NCBI GenBank assembly: GCA_027943335.1
Contig: BSBK01001156.1
Coordinates: 351,001 to 415,000 of the forward strand
Direction of reading: 5' to 3'
DNA length: 64,000 nucleotides
Source of the DNA: Chamaecyparis obtusa
Taxonomy: Eukaryota; Streptophyta; Pinopsida; Cupressales; Cupressaceae
Within the stretch, counting starts at the first letter, position 1. Each line of letters starts with the position of its first letter. This document shows, piece by piece, positions 48,210 through 59,765 of this stretch. The notes beneath the pieces were generated by a model that worked only from the letters and a program-made list of their open reading frames with translations, was not told where the DNA came from and ran no database searches. A program made the position numbers and the translations under genes.

Positions 48210-51200
48210 ATGGTTCATGGTAGAGGAAATGATAATGCTATCATGGATATGTTGAGGTAGATTGCAACTAGGTTTGAAGCTGTAGAGATAGCCCAGAGAA
48301 GAGGAGCACATGTTGAAGATGTTAGTGATGAAGAAGAATAAGTAGCACCTAATGCTGAACCTAAAGTTGAACAAGATGAGGAAAGACTCTTGATAGTTTT
48401 GTCTAAGGCTAACTCTAGACCCGCAGTTGAAGTTTCTTGCTATGATGGAAGACTTGAGACCGATACAATTTTTGATTGGATCTCTAAGATGGATAAATAC
48501 TTTGAGTATGAAGGTACTCCTGATAATAAGAAGGTTAAGATAACAGTCACAAAGTTGAAAGGTCATGCATCTCTTTGGTGGGATCATTTGCAAACTGAGA
48601 GATAGAGGAGAGGAAAAGAAAAGATCAAGACATGGATGAAGATGCTTGGAAAGATGAAGAAGAAGTTTCTTCCAACTGACTACCAAGTTAGTTTGATGAG
48701 AAAAATGCAAAATCTAAGACAAAAGGACATGAGTGTGAAAGAATATACTGGGGAATTTTACAAGTTGGATATCAGATCTAGACATGTGGATGATGAAGTT
48801 GAGAAGGTGGCTAGATATCTGAATGGCCTAAGGATATCTATTCAAGATGAGATTAGCTATGTGAAAATAGATAGTGTGGAAGAAGCATATCAATTTTCTT
48901 TGAAGGCTGAAGAGAGATTGACAAAGAGACATGATCAAAGATAGAGAGGAAGAGGTGGTAGATTTTAGAGAAGTAGAGGTAGATCTTGTGGCAAAAGTAG
49001 TAGATCTGACAATGTAGTGCAAGATAAAGGATGGGAAGATGACCCTACTACTAAAAGAGGTTATTACTCTAGAGGTAGCTATACTGATTAATGTAGGAAT
49101 AAAAATAATGGGAAAAGAGAAGATAAATCTTGGTTTAAAGGTACTTGTTACAAATGTGGTGAAGAAAGACATAGAGCTTTTGAATGTACTAACTCTAGAA
49201 AGAAGACTGGAGGTAATGGTAGAAATAATTTGGCTTGTGAAGAAGTTGAGGAAATATCTAATGAACTTGAACATGGTGAGAACTTGATGCTAAGAAGGAT
49301 CTTGCGGAATGAAGAAGCTGATGAGGAACCTGTTTTGAGGATAAGTTTGTTTCGAACCAGATGTAAGATCACTGATAAATGTTGCAAGGTAATCATTGAT
49401 AGTGAAAGTTTTGATAATTTGGCATCCGAAGAGCCAGTTAACAAATTGTAGTTGCAGAGATTGAAACATCCGAAGCCTTACCATATTGCTTGGATCCAGA
49501 AGGAGCATAAACTACTTGTAAGTGAACAATGCCTTGTTAAATTCAAAATTGGGAATTATCATGATGAAGTCTTGTGTGATATTATGCCTATGGATTGTTG
49601 TCATATTATTTTGGGTAGACCTTGGTAGTATGATAGGAAAGCTTTGCATGCTGGTAGATTGAATCAATATACTATTTGGATGGATTGAAAGAAACAAGTG
49701 TTATTCCCTTTGGTAGAGAAGTTTGATGAAGGTCACTGTACTATAGTCAAATTATGCTTGTTTGATGATAAAACATTTACAAGAGAAATGAAAGAACAAA
49801 ATATTTGCTTTTCATTGAAGCATAAAAGTGGACAGTCAAATAAGGTTGCTGATGCCTTGAGCTGAAGAAGAAGTTTGCTGACAGAGATGAGAGTTGAGGT
49901 ACTTGGTTTTGATGATTTGAAATGTTTGTATGAGACTGACATTGATTTTGCTGAACCTTGGAAAGCTTGTAAGGAACACACAGTGAGTGATAAGTGGACT
50001 AATTATTTCATTCAAGAAGAGATGTTGTTTAAGGGAATTCAGTTGTGCATGCCTAGAGGATCTATGAGAGAGAACATAATAAAGGAGAAACATAGTGCTT
50101 GACTTGCTGGACATTTTGGGATTGATAAGACTATGAATTTGATTTTAGAAAGATACTTTTGGCCATAGATTTACAAAGATGTATAGAGAATGGTTAGAGG
50201 TTGCAGAATTTGCCAAATAGCAAAAGGAACTAGTCAGAATTTGGGAATGTATACACCTTTGCCTGTACCTGATAGACCTTGGGAAGATGTGAGTATGGAC
50301 TTTGTTCTTGGATTGCTTAGAACTTAGAGTGGTAATGATTATATTTTGGTAGTGGTTGATAGATTTTCAAAGATGGCTCATTTCATACCTTGTAAGAAGA
50401 CATCTAATGCATTGCATGTAACTGAATTATTCATCAAGGAAGTGGTAAGATTGCATGGTTTGCCTAAATCTATTGTTTCAGATAGAGATGCTAAGTTTAT
50501 TGGTTATTTTTGGAGAACACTTTGGAAGAAGATGAATAATGATTTGAAGTTTAGTTCTACATTTCACCCTCAGACAGATGGATAGACTGAAGTTGTGAAT
50601 AGAAGTTTGGGAGACTTGTTGAGATGTTTAGTTGGAGATAAACCTATTAATTGGGATTTAGTTTTGGCACAAGAAGAGTTTGCATATAATAATTCTATGA
50701 ATAGTAGTACTAAGAGGACACCATTTGAGATTTTTAATAGATTTCATCCTAAGGGAACCACAGAGTTCAGAGATTTACCTAGTGAGACCAGAAGAAGTGT
50801 TGAAGCTGATCATTTTGCAGAATACATGAGAACTTTGCATGATGAAGTTAAAAAGAATTTGGAGGATAGTAATTTGAAATATACACAGAGAGTAGACAAG
50901 AGAAGGAGACACAAATATTTTGAAGCTGGAGATGAGGTTATGATTCATTTGAAGAAGAATAGATTTCCAGTTGGTACCTATAAGAAGCTGAAAATGAAGA
51001 AGTTTGGACCTTGTAAGATTCTAAAGAAGTTTGACAGTGGAAATGCTTATGAAGTGGAATTACCAGAGGACATGGATATATGATCTATATTTAACATTGT
51101 TGATATATTTGAGTACTTTGAACCAAATGATGAGATTGAAGATGATCTGGAATATCCTAAGAATAATAGAGACAACATTGAGAAGATCTTGAATAAAAGA

Positions 51201-51338
51201 GTGAGCAAAAGCACAAGAGGAAAAGACTAGATGGAATATCTAGTTCAGTGGAAAGACAAGCCAATTGAAGACAGTTCATGGATTACACAAGCTGAGTTGG
51301 ATTTTTATGATTTAGGTCAGAATATGAGTAGTGCCTGA
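48210..51338 (+). pseudogene. G3 gag-protease-integrase-chromodomain polyprotein lacking RT
   Basis: ATG 48210 to TGA 51336 is one continuous frame with several stops, mainly TAG. Order: gag with LKGHASLWW (about 48560), zinc knuckle CYKCGEERHRAFEC (49147-49190), protease with DSES where DSGS is usual (about 49400) and ILGRPW (49610), then a direct join near 49800 to the end of RNase H (KHKSGQSNKVADALS, 49818). RT and most of RNase H are absent, yet the frame is kept. Integrase follows with GHFG, MDFVLGL, SDRDAKF and TEVVNR (50109-50615), a GDEVMIHL tail, and a chromodomain (YLVQWKDKPIEDSSW, about 51237-51285). Integrase inserts the element DNA; the chromodomain usually targets heterochromatin. 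Confidence 0.9.
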
Positions 51339-51372
51339 TGTGGACATCAGTTCTTTATTTACCCCAGGTGTC

Positions 51373-52375
51373 TGATGTAGGAGCATCTTGGGTCTTTGAG
51401 CAATCTTGAGTCAACCAAAAACATTTCATGATTTTTGTACCTGTTTGCTGTTGTTTTCTTTATAATTGTTGTATTTGTTGGTTTCATGGTCTGTGAAGCT
51501 TATATTATTTTGAGGACCTATTTGGTATCCTTCTCTTTTGAGCACATAAAGTTTGGATGGACTATTTCAAAGTTACAGTTGTTTTCCTTGCCGTCGGAAC
51601 TGCATTTTCCTGCAGTTTTGGTGCTGATTGTTCATGTTGGCGACCTTGATCCATAAGGAATTAGAATTTTTTCTCTTAAGTAGTTTTATAGGACCTAAAT
51701 TAATATCATTTCCAAAGATTGTAAACCCCAATTCATTATGAGTAAAAATTTATACCCGTTTTGCCTCAGGACCTATTTTTTGCCAGTTTTCGGGTGAAAC
51801 GTGTGGTGTTTCTTCTTGCAATGTTCCATGTGATCAAATAGGACCTTGAGACCTTAAAGGAATGTTATTGGGTCATGTGAGGACCTAAATCCAAAGGAAC
51901 ATCAATTTATATTCATTCTAGCATTAGTTTTGGTTTAAATCTTGAGACTGGACCTATAATGTAATTAAATGCCTAACTGGCCGACTTGTGGCTTAGCTGG
52001 CTATATAAAGAGTCTAGATTGATGTAGTAGGGAATCAAGAGGAGATCATGAAGATATTATGATAAGGTATATATAGAGATAATTGTCAAGATACATCATT
52101 GGAGACAAAGATAGGATGCAAGATGAGACTCTGAATTCATAATTTTCATTGTATTAGGCCGAAACTCAGAAGGCCTCATGACTGGGCATGTTGAAAGAAA
52201 TAATATAATTCTCTGTTGCTGCTGCTAGTTGATTGTCTCATATTGATTGTGATTTCATTTCTTTCATGTGATTTTATATTTCTTCCATTGTGTTACTTTG
52301 AGCAGGGATTGGTTGTTGATTCAAGTGGACTCAATTCTTCTTGATTCTGCTTGTATCTACCCTACCCCTACGTCA
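51373..52375 (+). repeat. G3 3' LTR
   Basis: Uninterrupted 1003 bp copy from TGATGTAGGAGC to CTACGTCA. Confidence 0.95.
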
Positions 52376-52380
52376 ATTAC

Positions 52381-54426
52381 AAATTCTTTTCAATAATTTT
52401 GTGCAACATTCTTTTCAATCATTAATGTCCTTGCATAGTCCAAGATAGATCTATTCCTTCTCTCTGCTATACCGTTCTATGGAGGAGTTCTAGGTGTAGA
52501 CATCTATCTTTTGATCCCTCTATCATTGCAAAATAGATTAAATTCATTTGATGTAAATTCTCCACCTCGGTCATATCTCAAAAACTTCAAGTTCTTACTT
52601 GTCTCTTTTTCAACCTTAGCCGCATACCACTTAAAAAATTGAAAAGCATCAAATTTTTGTTTTAAGAACATTACATGCATCATTTTGGTATAATCATCAA
52701 CAAACAAGATAAAATATCTAGCGCCACAATAGCTTTGTACATCCATCAGTCCATAAAGGTTAGTATGAACCAAATCTAAGATATTCTCAGAAGTAAAAGT
52801 TTTTCTCTTGAAACTAGACTTTGTCATCTTACCCAACTAACATTCTTTCCACATTACATTCTCAAGTTTATTCAATCTAGGTAGACCTCTCACTTTCTTT
52901 TTCTTACTAATTTCTACCAGATTATCAAAGTTAACATGACATAGCCACTTATGCCATAACCAAATATCATCAAGTTGTGCAATCATACATGTTTCTTCAG
53001 ATAGGTCTAGATAAAACAAATGACCTCTTATATGTTCTCCACTTCCAATCAGTTCACAAGTGGCATCAAATATTTTGGCCTTCTTGTGATGAAATTCCAC
53101 TCAGTAGCTAGTGCTATTAAGCTATGCAACACTCAGTAGATTATAGTTAAGACACTAAACCCAATAAGAATTTTCACAAGTGATCTTATCAATCAGCTTA
53201 GTCAATCCTTTGCCTCTAACAGGACATGATGCATCATTACCAAATTTCACACTCCTACCTTTATAATGATCTAAGGTATCAAAATTACTCTTATCTCTAG
53301 GCATATGATGTGAACCTCCACTGTCAATAATCCATTTATCATTTTTGTTCACATAAGATATCAATGCAATTTTCTCATCCTCATCAGATTCATCTTTTAT
53401 TACAACATAGACAACCTCAATTTCAAAATCATCATTATCAGTGTCAGTCTCTTCTTTGGTAATGTAGCAGGATTTCTTACCTTTTCCTTTGTAGTCCTTG
53501 TATCTTCAGTAACCCCTATCTTCTCTTTTTTCTTTATGCTTGTTGTCCTTTTCTTCATCCTTATTATCCCTATCAGGACATCTAGTAGTTATATGACCAA
53601 CTTTATTACATGAAAAACATATAATAGGGAGTTTACCTCTGTACCTTCCTTTTCCCCTTTTTAATCTTCTAGCCATAAGAGCTTCTAGATCCTCAAGTTC
53701 TTCATCAGATGAGTCACTATCACTTTCACTTTCACTTTCACTTATGCATCTTTCTTTTTCCTTCTTTGGCTTACTTAGAACCATTTGTGACTAAAAAGCA
53801 GATTCAATATTACCAATAGTGAAGTTATCATAGTTAGAAAGTTCAAAAGCAATAAGATTACCAACCAAACTTTCCAAAGTACGAGCATTAGTAGAGTTAC
53901 ATCTAGATTCCTAAATTGCAAAAAATTTGATTGCATAGATAGGATGTAGAGTTCTCAATACTTTTCCTATAACAGTTTCATCCTCAATAGTTCCATTTGC
54001 TCCTCTAATAGCATTTACAACTTCTTTTATTCTACCACAATATTGTGTAATATTCTCACCTTCTTGCATTCTCATTTCATCAAATTTACCTCTAAGGCTC
54101 TTAGCTTTTGCTCTCAACACATTTATGTCACCACCATAAATGATTGCAAGGGTGTCCCACATTTTCTTTGTAGTATTGCAGTCTTTGATGTCTTCAAATT
54201 ATGGATAACTTAGGGTACACACAATCTCCAACATTTCTTAGTTGTCCTCTTGTTTAGCTTTCATTTCCTTGGTAGTTAGAGGTGCAACAGGTGTGACATA
54301 GTCATGCTCAATGTAATAATTTACAGAATCACCAATACCAACCAAATGTAGCTTCATCAAGATTTTCCATGTAGGAAAGTTTTCCTTATTTAGATTTGGT
54401 ACCTCCTACTTATACGTCTTGATCAT
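52381..54426 (-). pseudogene. Copia C gag-pol, N-terminal part (gag to integrase)
   Basis: ATG at 54426 aligns with the copia A and B starts. One frame holds to the G3 joint with several TAG or TAA stops. Gag is open at 53911-54162; a Ser/Glu/Asp repeat (about 53710-53760) precedes the zinc knuckle, whose first half is CFSC and which ends HITTRC (about 53575-53620). Protease has IDSGGSHHM (53320-53340; Cys changed to Gly). Integrase has VHTNL (Asp changed to Asn), VDDYTK, YDRGGEF and [10 protein letters not shown] (52450-52480). The frame continues at 40487 beyond G3. Confidence 0.9.
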
Positions 54427-54469
54427 TTGCTTCAAGTACCTTCAAACTTATTCTCTATAAGCACCAACA

Positions 54470-54481
54470 ACTTTGATACCA
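54470..54481 (-). promoter_or_regulatory. Copia C primer binding site
   Basis: Minus strand TGGTATCAAAGT, two differences from the initiator Met tRNA complement, two bases from the LTR. Confidence 0.85.
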
Positions 54482-54483
54482 AT

Positions 54484-55967
54484 TGTTAATATGATTTAGA
54501 ACAATAGAGAGGGGGGTGAATCAATTGTTCTCAGGTCCAGATGTATAAAACAAAATTTAAAATCTTCAACAAATCAGATCTAATAACCAACACCTACTCG
54601 GTCATTACTGATTGCATAATAGAAACATATAATAGTGCAGTCCACTTATCCAATAGCATCTAACTTGTAAAACACAAAAATGTTCAAACCAAAACATTCA
54701 CACAAGTATCAACACCAAGATTTATAGTGAAAACCCAATTAGGGAAAAACCACTTTGTAACATGTTACTATTATGTTCACTCTTCTAAAGTGAGCTCGGT
54801 GAAAAGCCAACCCTGTCAAAGGTTACAAACACACTGTCAGGTGTGACCTAGTTAAAAGATTTAAACCACTTTGTTAAAAGTGTGCCTTGTTATAGGACTT
54901 ACATACACTCCATTAAAATGCAACCTTGTTCAAAGGATTTATACCTATGACTGTTAGGTCAACCTCTATTAAAAGGATTTTGACTGTTACAATGGTTAGA
55001 AAGTAGCAGTAGTATTTATCTAAAAAACATACAACTCACTTTGCAGATATCAGATCCAATTCCATACACATATGCTGGCTTACTCACTGTGAACCTTTAC
55101 CATCTCCATCACTGATCTGCTCAAAACTCTCTTCAAGCAATCACAACACTTCTCCTTCAGCCTTCTCTGCTTAGATAGTTAATAACATCAACAACACTTC
55201 CAGCATCCACTTCTTCTTCAACCTCTCACTTAGGTTTCCTTAATACTTCCTCTTTTAGGTCAATACATCCTTTTCCACTTAATCTCCTTCATAAATCTTA
55301 GGGTTAGGTCAGATTCGTTGAATCTATCCTACATTATGTTCTTCAGCTATCCTTCTAGAAATATCTCAAATCTCTTAATAGATTTACAATAAAACATTTG
55401 ACAATGCATTAAATGCATTCATACAATCAATAAATAAAATCAAGATGCTTTACATAATCCAAGAATTCAATGATGTCGGTTGGAAATCTGAAATCTTCCT
55501 CAAATGAAAAATACTAATGCTCTGTCAATACTATGTTCAACTTCTTGGTCTTCACTAGAAAGCTTAGTCACCACATAAACTGTTTCCTTAGATAACACTG
55601 AATTCCTCGACAATTAACTAGTGTTTGGTCAACACTAAATTTACTCGGCATATACTAGCTCAGTTGACACTAACAACACTCAGCTTAAACTAGAATTCTT
55701 CACTTTTTCTCAGTTAAGCCTACCATTTTAGTCTGGATTCTTACTTAGATAAACAATACATTGTCTTATCATTGTGCCACATAATCAAGTAGTCATTGAA
55801 GTATCAAGATAACTCAACGTTTCCTTAGGTGCTATTTTTACCAACCTTGCCTATCCCCTTACCAACAATCAAATAGATATAGTACTTTCTTAAATAGCAA
55901 CAATCTTACTAGTTAAGGTTTGACATCAATGACAATACAACAATTGCTTCATTTTTAGTTTCCAATA
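54484..55967 (-). repeat. Copia C 5' LTR
   Basis: Matches 36358-37837; + strand end reads CCAATA followed by the duplication tataa. Confidence 0.95.
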
Positions 55968-55972
55968 TATAA

Positions 55973-56792
55973 TGCTATGGTACATGTTAGGTTAATCACA
56001 TCCCATGAATTCTAGGCCCCAAGAGTTCATGGGATGGTTACATATTATGAAAAACTCAAGAATGTTGCAAATGAAACACCAATATTAAGACAGTTTATTG
56101 AAACCAGGTGTGGATACTTCCAATAAAAAGTAGAATTTATTCAAAAAATGATTAAAGTAGATAGAAAATACTTTCAATACATTCCTACACCTTTCCAAAT
56201 GATAGAATATTTCAAGAATGGAGAGATTCAATACCAAAATTGTAGAGAAAGTGAACTTTTATTGCTTCTCTATTATCAATCCGTACACCCCAGGCATCTA
56301 CTTGTACAATGGATTCCATGGTGTATTTGTAACTCTCTTTCAACTCTCTCAACCACATTTTGGTGGTTATAAAGATTAAAATGCTTAAAATATCCCTTAA
56401 ATGGGATTTCCCTCTAAATGTATTCCTAGTCGTTGGTATTCAAATATTTGAATTAACAACCTTACAAATTATGTAACTTTTAGTAATTTATTGAATACCA
56501 ACTTTAATCTAATTACTTTTAATGCCTTAGGCCTCTTTATTGACCTAGTCTAGACTCTTAGAATTTGATTTGATTCTAGGACACTACTGATCCACATACA
56601 GTCACATTTTGGTCCTTTTAAGGACATTTTGACTTATTTCAAATCATGATTACATTGTATGCCATAATAGGCCTTAACACTTTCTAATTGATTGGCCTTG
56701 GACTTTGATTGTCTAATTCAATCATCTAAAATTCCTTGTAAGTCTTTAAGGTCTTCAAGTGTTTTTTGATTGTTCTTGGAGCCCCTGCACCA
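55973..56792 (-). repeat. G2 5' LTR, second segment
   Basis: Resumes after copia C and matches the second half of 31770-33398, ending CCCTGCACCA. Confidence 0.9.
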
Positions 56793-56849
56793 CAACACAG
56801 ATTCATTATTTCTCAAATGAAGAGTCCATATCAGATGATGCTTAATAAA

Positions 56850-59755
56850 AAATTGATTCAGAAAGTAACAATGAGGAGAAACCACCAGAATGGGAATTAG
56901 ATGGAAATAAGACTATTGCACAATTTTCATTTAATGAACATGTAATAATCTTTAGGGTGAGGACTATAATACAAGGGGTTGCAAGTTATTACATTGGTGG
57001 ATACAAGTGCTACCCATAATTTAATCTAAGAAATAATGGTCAAGAGGATAGGGATTTAGACTAAGGGTCATGAAGGCTTCAGAGATATAGTGGTTAGTGG
57101 ACATAAGTTACATAAAACTCACATGATCTCTAGTATACACATGCAGATGGGAGAGTATGATATAGTGGAATATTTTTATGTGGTTGACATGGGAGATTAT
57201 GATGTGATTCTTGGCATGACTTGGATGAAGTCTCTCCATAATTTAATTTCAACTTAGATGAAATGGATTTTCATTTTGAGCATCAAGGTAGGAAAGGTAT
57301 ACTTAGAGCCTTATCAAATGGGGGACTTAGAGTGGTGTTGCTTAGGTAAATAGAGAGATTGATATAGCATGATTAGGTGCAATAGGAAGAAAGGATTTTG
57401 GCAATGCCAGAGGTCAGTGATAAACATAAATGTGATTACCCTCTGTAGATTAAATAATTATTGACTAAATGAACCAAAGTGTTTGGAGATATACCACTAG
57501 GTACATGACCAGATAGAGGAATTGAGTGTTAGATAGAACTTGAGGAGGGAGTTGAATCAGTGATCATTAATCCCTAGAGACATTTGAAGAGGTATAAAGG
57601 TGAGATTAAAAAGGTTGTCAAGGATCTCCTCGAGATGGGACACATTAGGCCCAGTAAGAGTCCATTCGCTTTAGTAGTGGTTTTGGTGTTGAGGTTGTTC
57701 GGGTAGATTCAAATAAAATTTGGACTATTATGGATTGGCCACCACCCAGGAGTCTATCACAACTTAGAGGTTTCATTGGTCTTTGTGGGTTCTACTGTAG
57801 TTTCATGAAGGGATGTTCACGGTCAATAGCTCTTCTCATACATTTAACTCAAAAGGATGCATTTGAATGGACATATAGGAGCTCAGTAGTGTTTTGATTG
57901 ATCCAAGGAATTGATGAGCACTTCCAGTTTTAGTCATTCCTGACTTCATCAAACCATTACAGCTACATTGTGATACCTCAAGAGAAGGTGTTGGGGAGGT
58001 CTTAATGTGGGACAAGTACCCTATTAGATTTGATATAATGAACTTAAGAGGTTTCGAAAGGAGTTACAACATATACAAAAAGGAAATGTTAGCCATTATA
58101 CATGCCTTGGCTAAATTCAGACAATATTTAGTGGGCAACAAATTCAAAGTTTAAAATGATCACAATTGTTTGAAACATTTCCTTGGGTAAATAGATTTAA
58201 ATGATAGGCAATAGAAATGGGTCAATAAATTACAAGCTTATGTCTTTGACATAGTCTTCATCAAAGGGAAGAAATTTTTTTTTGTTGACACCTTGTCCCA
58301 TCGACCTCACTTTTGCATGCTGGGAGTGATATCAGATGATTGGAGAGAATTAATCTTTGCAAAGTATGTAAAGGAAAAGTGGGCTATGAGTATTATTGAT
58401 GGATTTATACAGGATGAGAGGTATTTGGTGGTAAATGAATTAATCACCTACAAGGACATGATATGATTAGTGCTAGGATCTGCCATTTAGAAAAATATTT
58501 TGAGAGATTTCCATGACTCACCTATAATAGGACATCTGGGATACTTCAAAACTTATAGATAGGTGAGAAAGCACTTCACATGGAAGGGGCTCAAAAAGAT
58601 GTATTATAGTATATGAGAGAGAATCTGGTGTGCCAGCAAAATAAACATGAGCACTCATTCTTAGGTGGTTTCCCTACCCATTATAGGGAAGAAATGGGAT
58701 GGTGTGTCAATGGATTTAATCACAGCCATAACTAAGGTCCAAGGTAGGGATCATATTTATGTGGTATTGGAAAAATTATTTAAGTATGCATACTTCTTTT
58801 CCTTGAGTCCACATATACTATGGTATAGGTAGTAGAGTTGTTTTTTAGGGAAATTTTTAGGTTGCATGGATTTATGCAGATCATTATTAGTGACCAAGAT
58901 AGAAGGTTAATGATTCTTTTCTAGAAGGAGATCTTCAGGTTGTGTGGGGCTTACCCCGAGCACTAGCTACCACCCTCAAACTAATGGTCAAACTGAAATA
59001 GTTAATAAATAGGCTGAGGGATATCCCTATAATTATATCTATAGCAAGGAAATAAAAGGCATGGGTGAAGTGGTTGCACCTCAGTGAGTACTGATACAAT
59101 ACTATACATCACATGTTTATTTAGATAAAACCATTCATGACCCTTTATGGGTACCATGGCACCAATTTTTTGGATTTGCTGTCCAACAATAGCAAGGTGC
59201 CTAGGGCTAGAGATCTGTTGCAGAAGAATAATGATATCATGATATCTTTGAAGGAAAATATGTAGAAGTCACATAACCAATAGATAAAGTATCTAGATCA
59301 ATATAGAGTAGAAAAAACATTTGCAGTGGGTGATATGGTTTATCTCATGTTGCAACCATATAGGCAGTCTGCTCTTAAGAGGAGTGGTGAAGAAAAGATG
59401 AAGCTACAATACTATGGACCTTTTAGAGTGATTGAGAGAGTAGGGAAAGTGGCCTATGAGTTGGAGTTTCCAGTGGATGGTAAAATACATAATGTATTCC
59501 ATGTATCGCACCTTAGAAAGGCACTTGAATACAATGAGGTACCTTCAATAGAGTTACCCCCTCTTAATGATGAGGGGAAGCTAGTTTTAGTTATTGAGGC
59601 TATCTTGGAGACAAGACAGAATATGCTTCAGAGAAGGACTATCAGAGAGTACTTCATGTGGTGGAAGAATTTTCCAATTGATGATGCTATGTCATAGAGT
59701 GAGGACATCTTGTGACATCTAGAATTGAGATTGCTTGAGGACACAAAATTTCAAG
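56850..59755 (+). pseudogene. G1 pol: protease, RT remnant, RNase H, integrase, chromodomain-like tail
   Basis: Heavily decayed, with many stops and frame changes, but the order is clear. Protease with LVDTSATHN (about 56985, Gly of the usual DSGA changed) and VILGMTW (57205). RT begins with KRYKGEI and MGHIRPSKSPFA (57590-57680), then jumps directly to the connection region with MDWPPP and LRGFIGLCGFY (57730-57800); the palm with its YVDD is gone. RNase H and its linker follow (57940-58310), then integrase with GHLGYFKT (58540), MDLITAI (58710) and SDQDRR (58890). The best part is 59326-59697 (123 residues): GDMVYL tail, HNVFHVSHLRK, and a chromodomain-like end (about 59605-59697). No active product is possible. 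Confidence 0.85.
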
Positions 59756-59765
59756 GGGATTAAAC
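59752..59765 (+). promoter_or_regulatory. G1 polypurine tract region
   Basis: CAAGGGGATTAAAC next to the 3' LTR; the AAGGGGA core is the likely primer. Confidence 0.6.

Larger units (their letters stand above)
40488..52375 (+). mobile_element. G3: chromovirus-type Ty3/gypsy element lacking RT, split by copia D
   Basis: LTRs 40488-48074 (with D inside) and 51373-52375; after removing D and its duplication both are exactly 1003 bp. Flanks cttac (40483-40487) and attac (52376-52380) fit a five-base duplication with one change. It cuts the copia C integrase; the copia C frame resumes on the other side. The single internal frame encodes gag, zinc knuckle, protease, RNase H tail, integrase and chromodomain, but RT and most of RNase H are missing. 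Total about 5.3 kb without D. Confidence 0.9.
36358..55967 (-). mobile_element. Copia C: Ty1/copia LTR retrotransposon split by G3
   Basis: LTRs 36358-37837 (1480 bp) and 54484-55967 (1484 bp), target duplication tataa (36353-36357 and 55968-55972), primer site and purine tract. It sits in the 5' LTR of G2. Removing G3 and one duplication leaves 7717 bp, close to copia B (7737 bp), its nearest relative here. gag-pol is broken by stops and frameshifts but keeps a long open RT. Confidence 0.95.
31770..56792 (-). mobile_element. G2: gag-protease-only gypsy-type LTR element, split by copia C
   Basis: LTRs are 31770-33398 and 35606-56792 (the latter 1572 bp after removing copia C and its duplication). 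Minus-strand LTR ends are TGGTGCAGGGGC and CCTCTGCA. A primer site and a purine tract sit at the right places. The 2.2 kb internal region encodes only gag and an aspartic protease plus about 130 unknown residues; there is no RT, RNase H or integrase. This matches the described class of plant TR-GAG elements, non-autonomous gypsy relatives. Its flanks (catga and caaca) are a possible degraded target duplication. It sits between G1 gag and G1 protease. Confidence 0.85.

Noticed and set aside
48180..49508. Minus-strand frames of 72-176 residues in G3
   Set aside because: Antisense of gag and protease coding sequence on the + strand.
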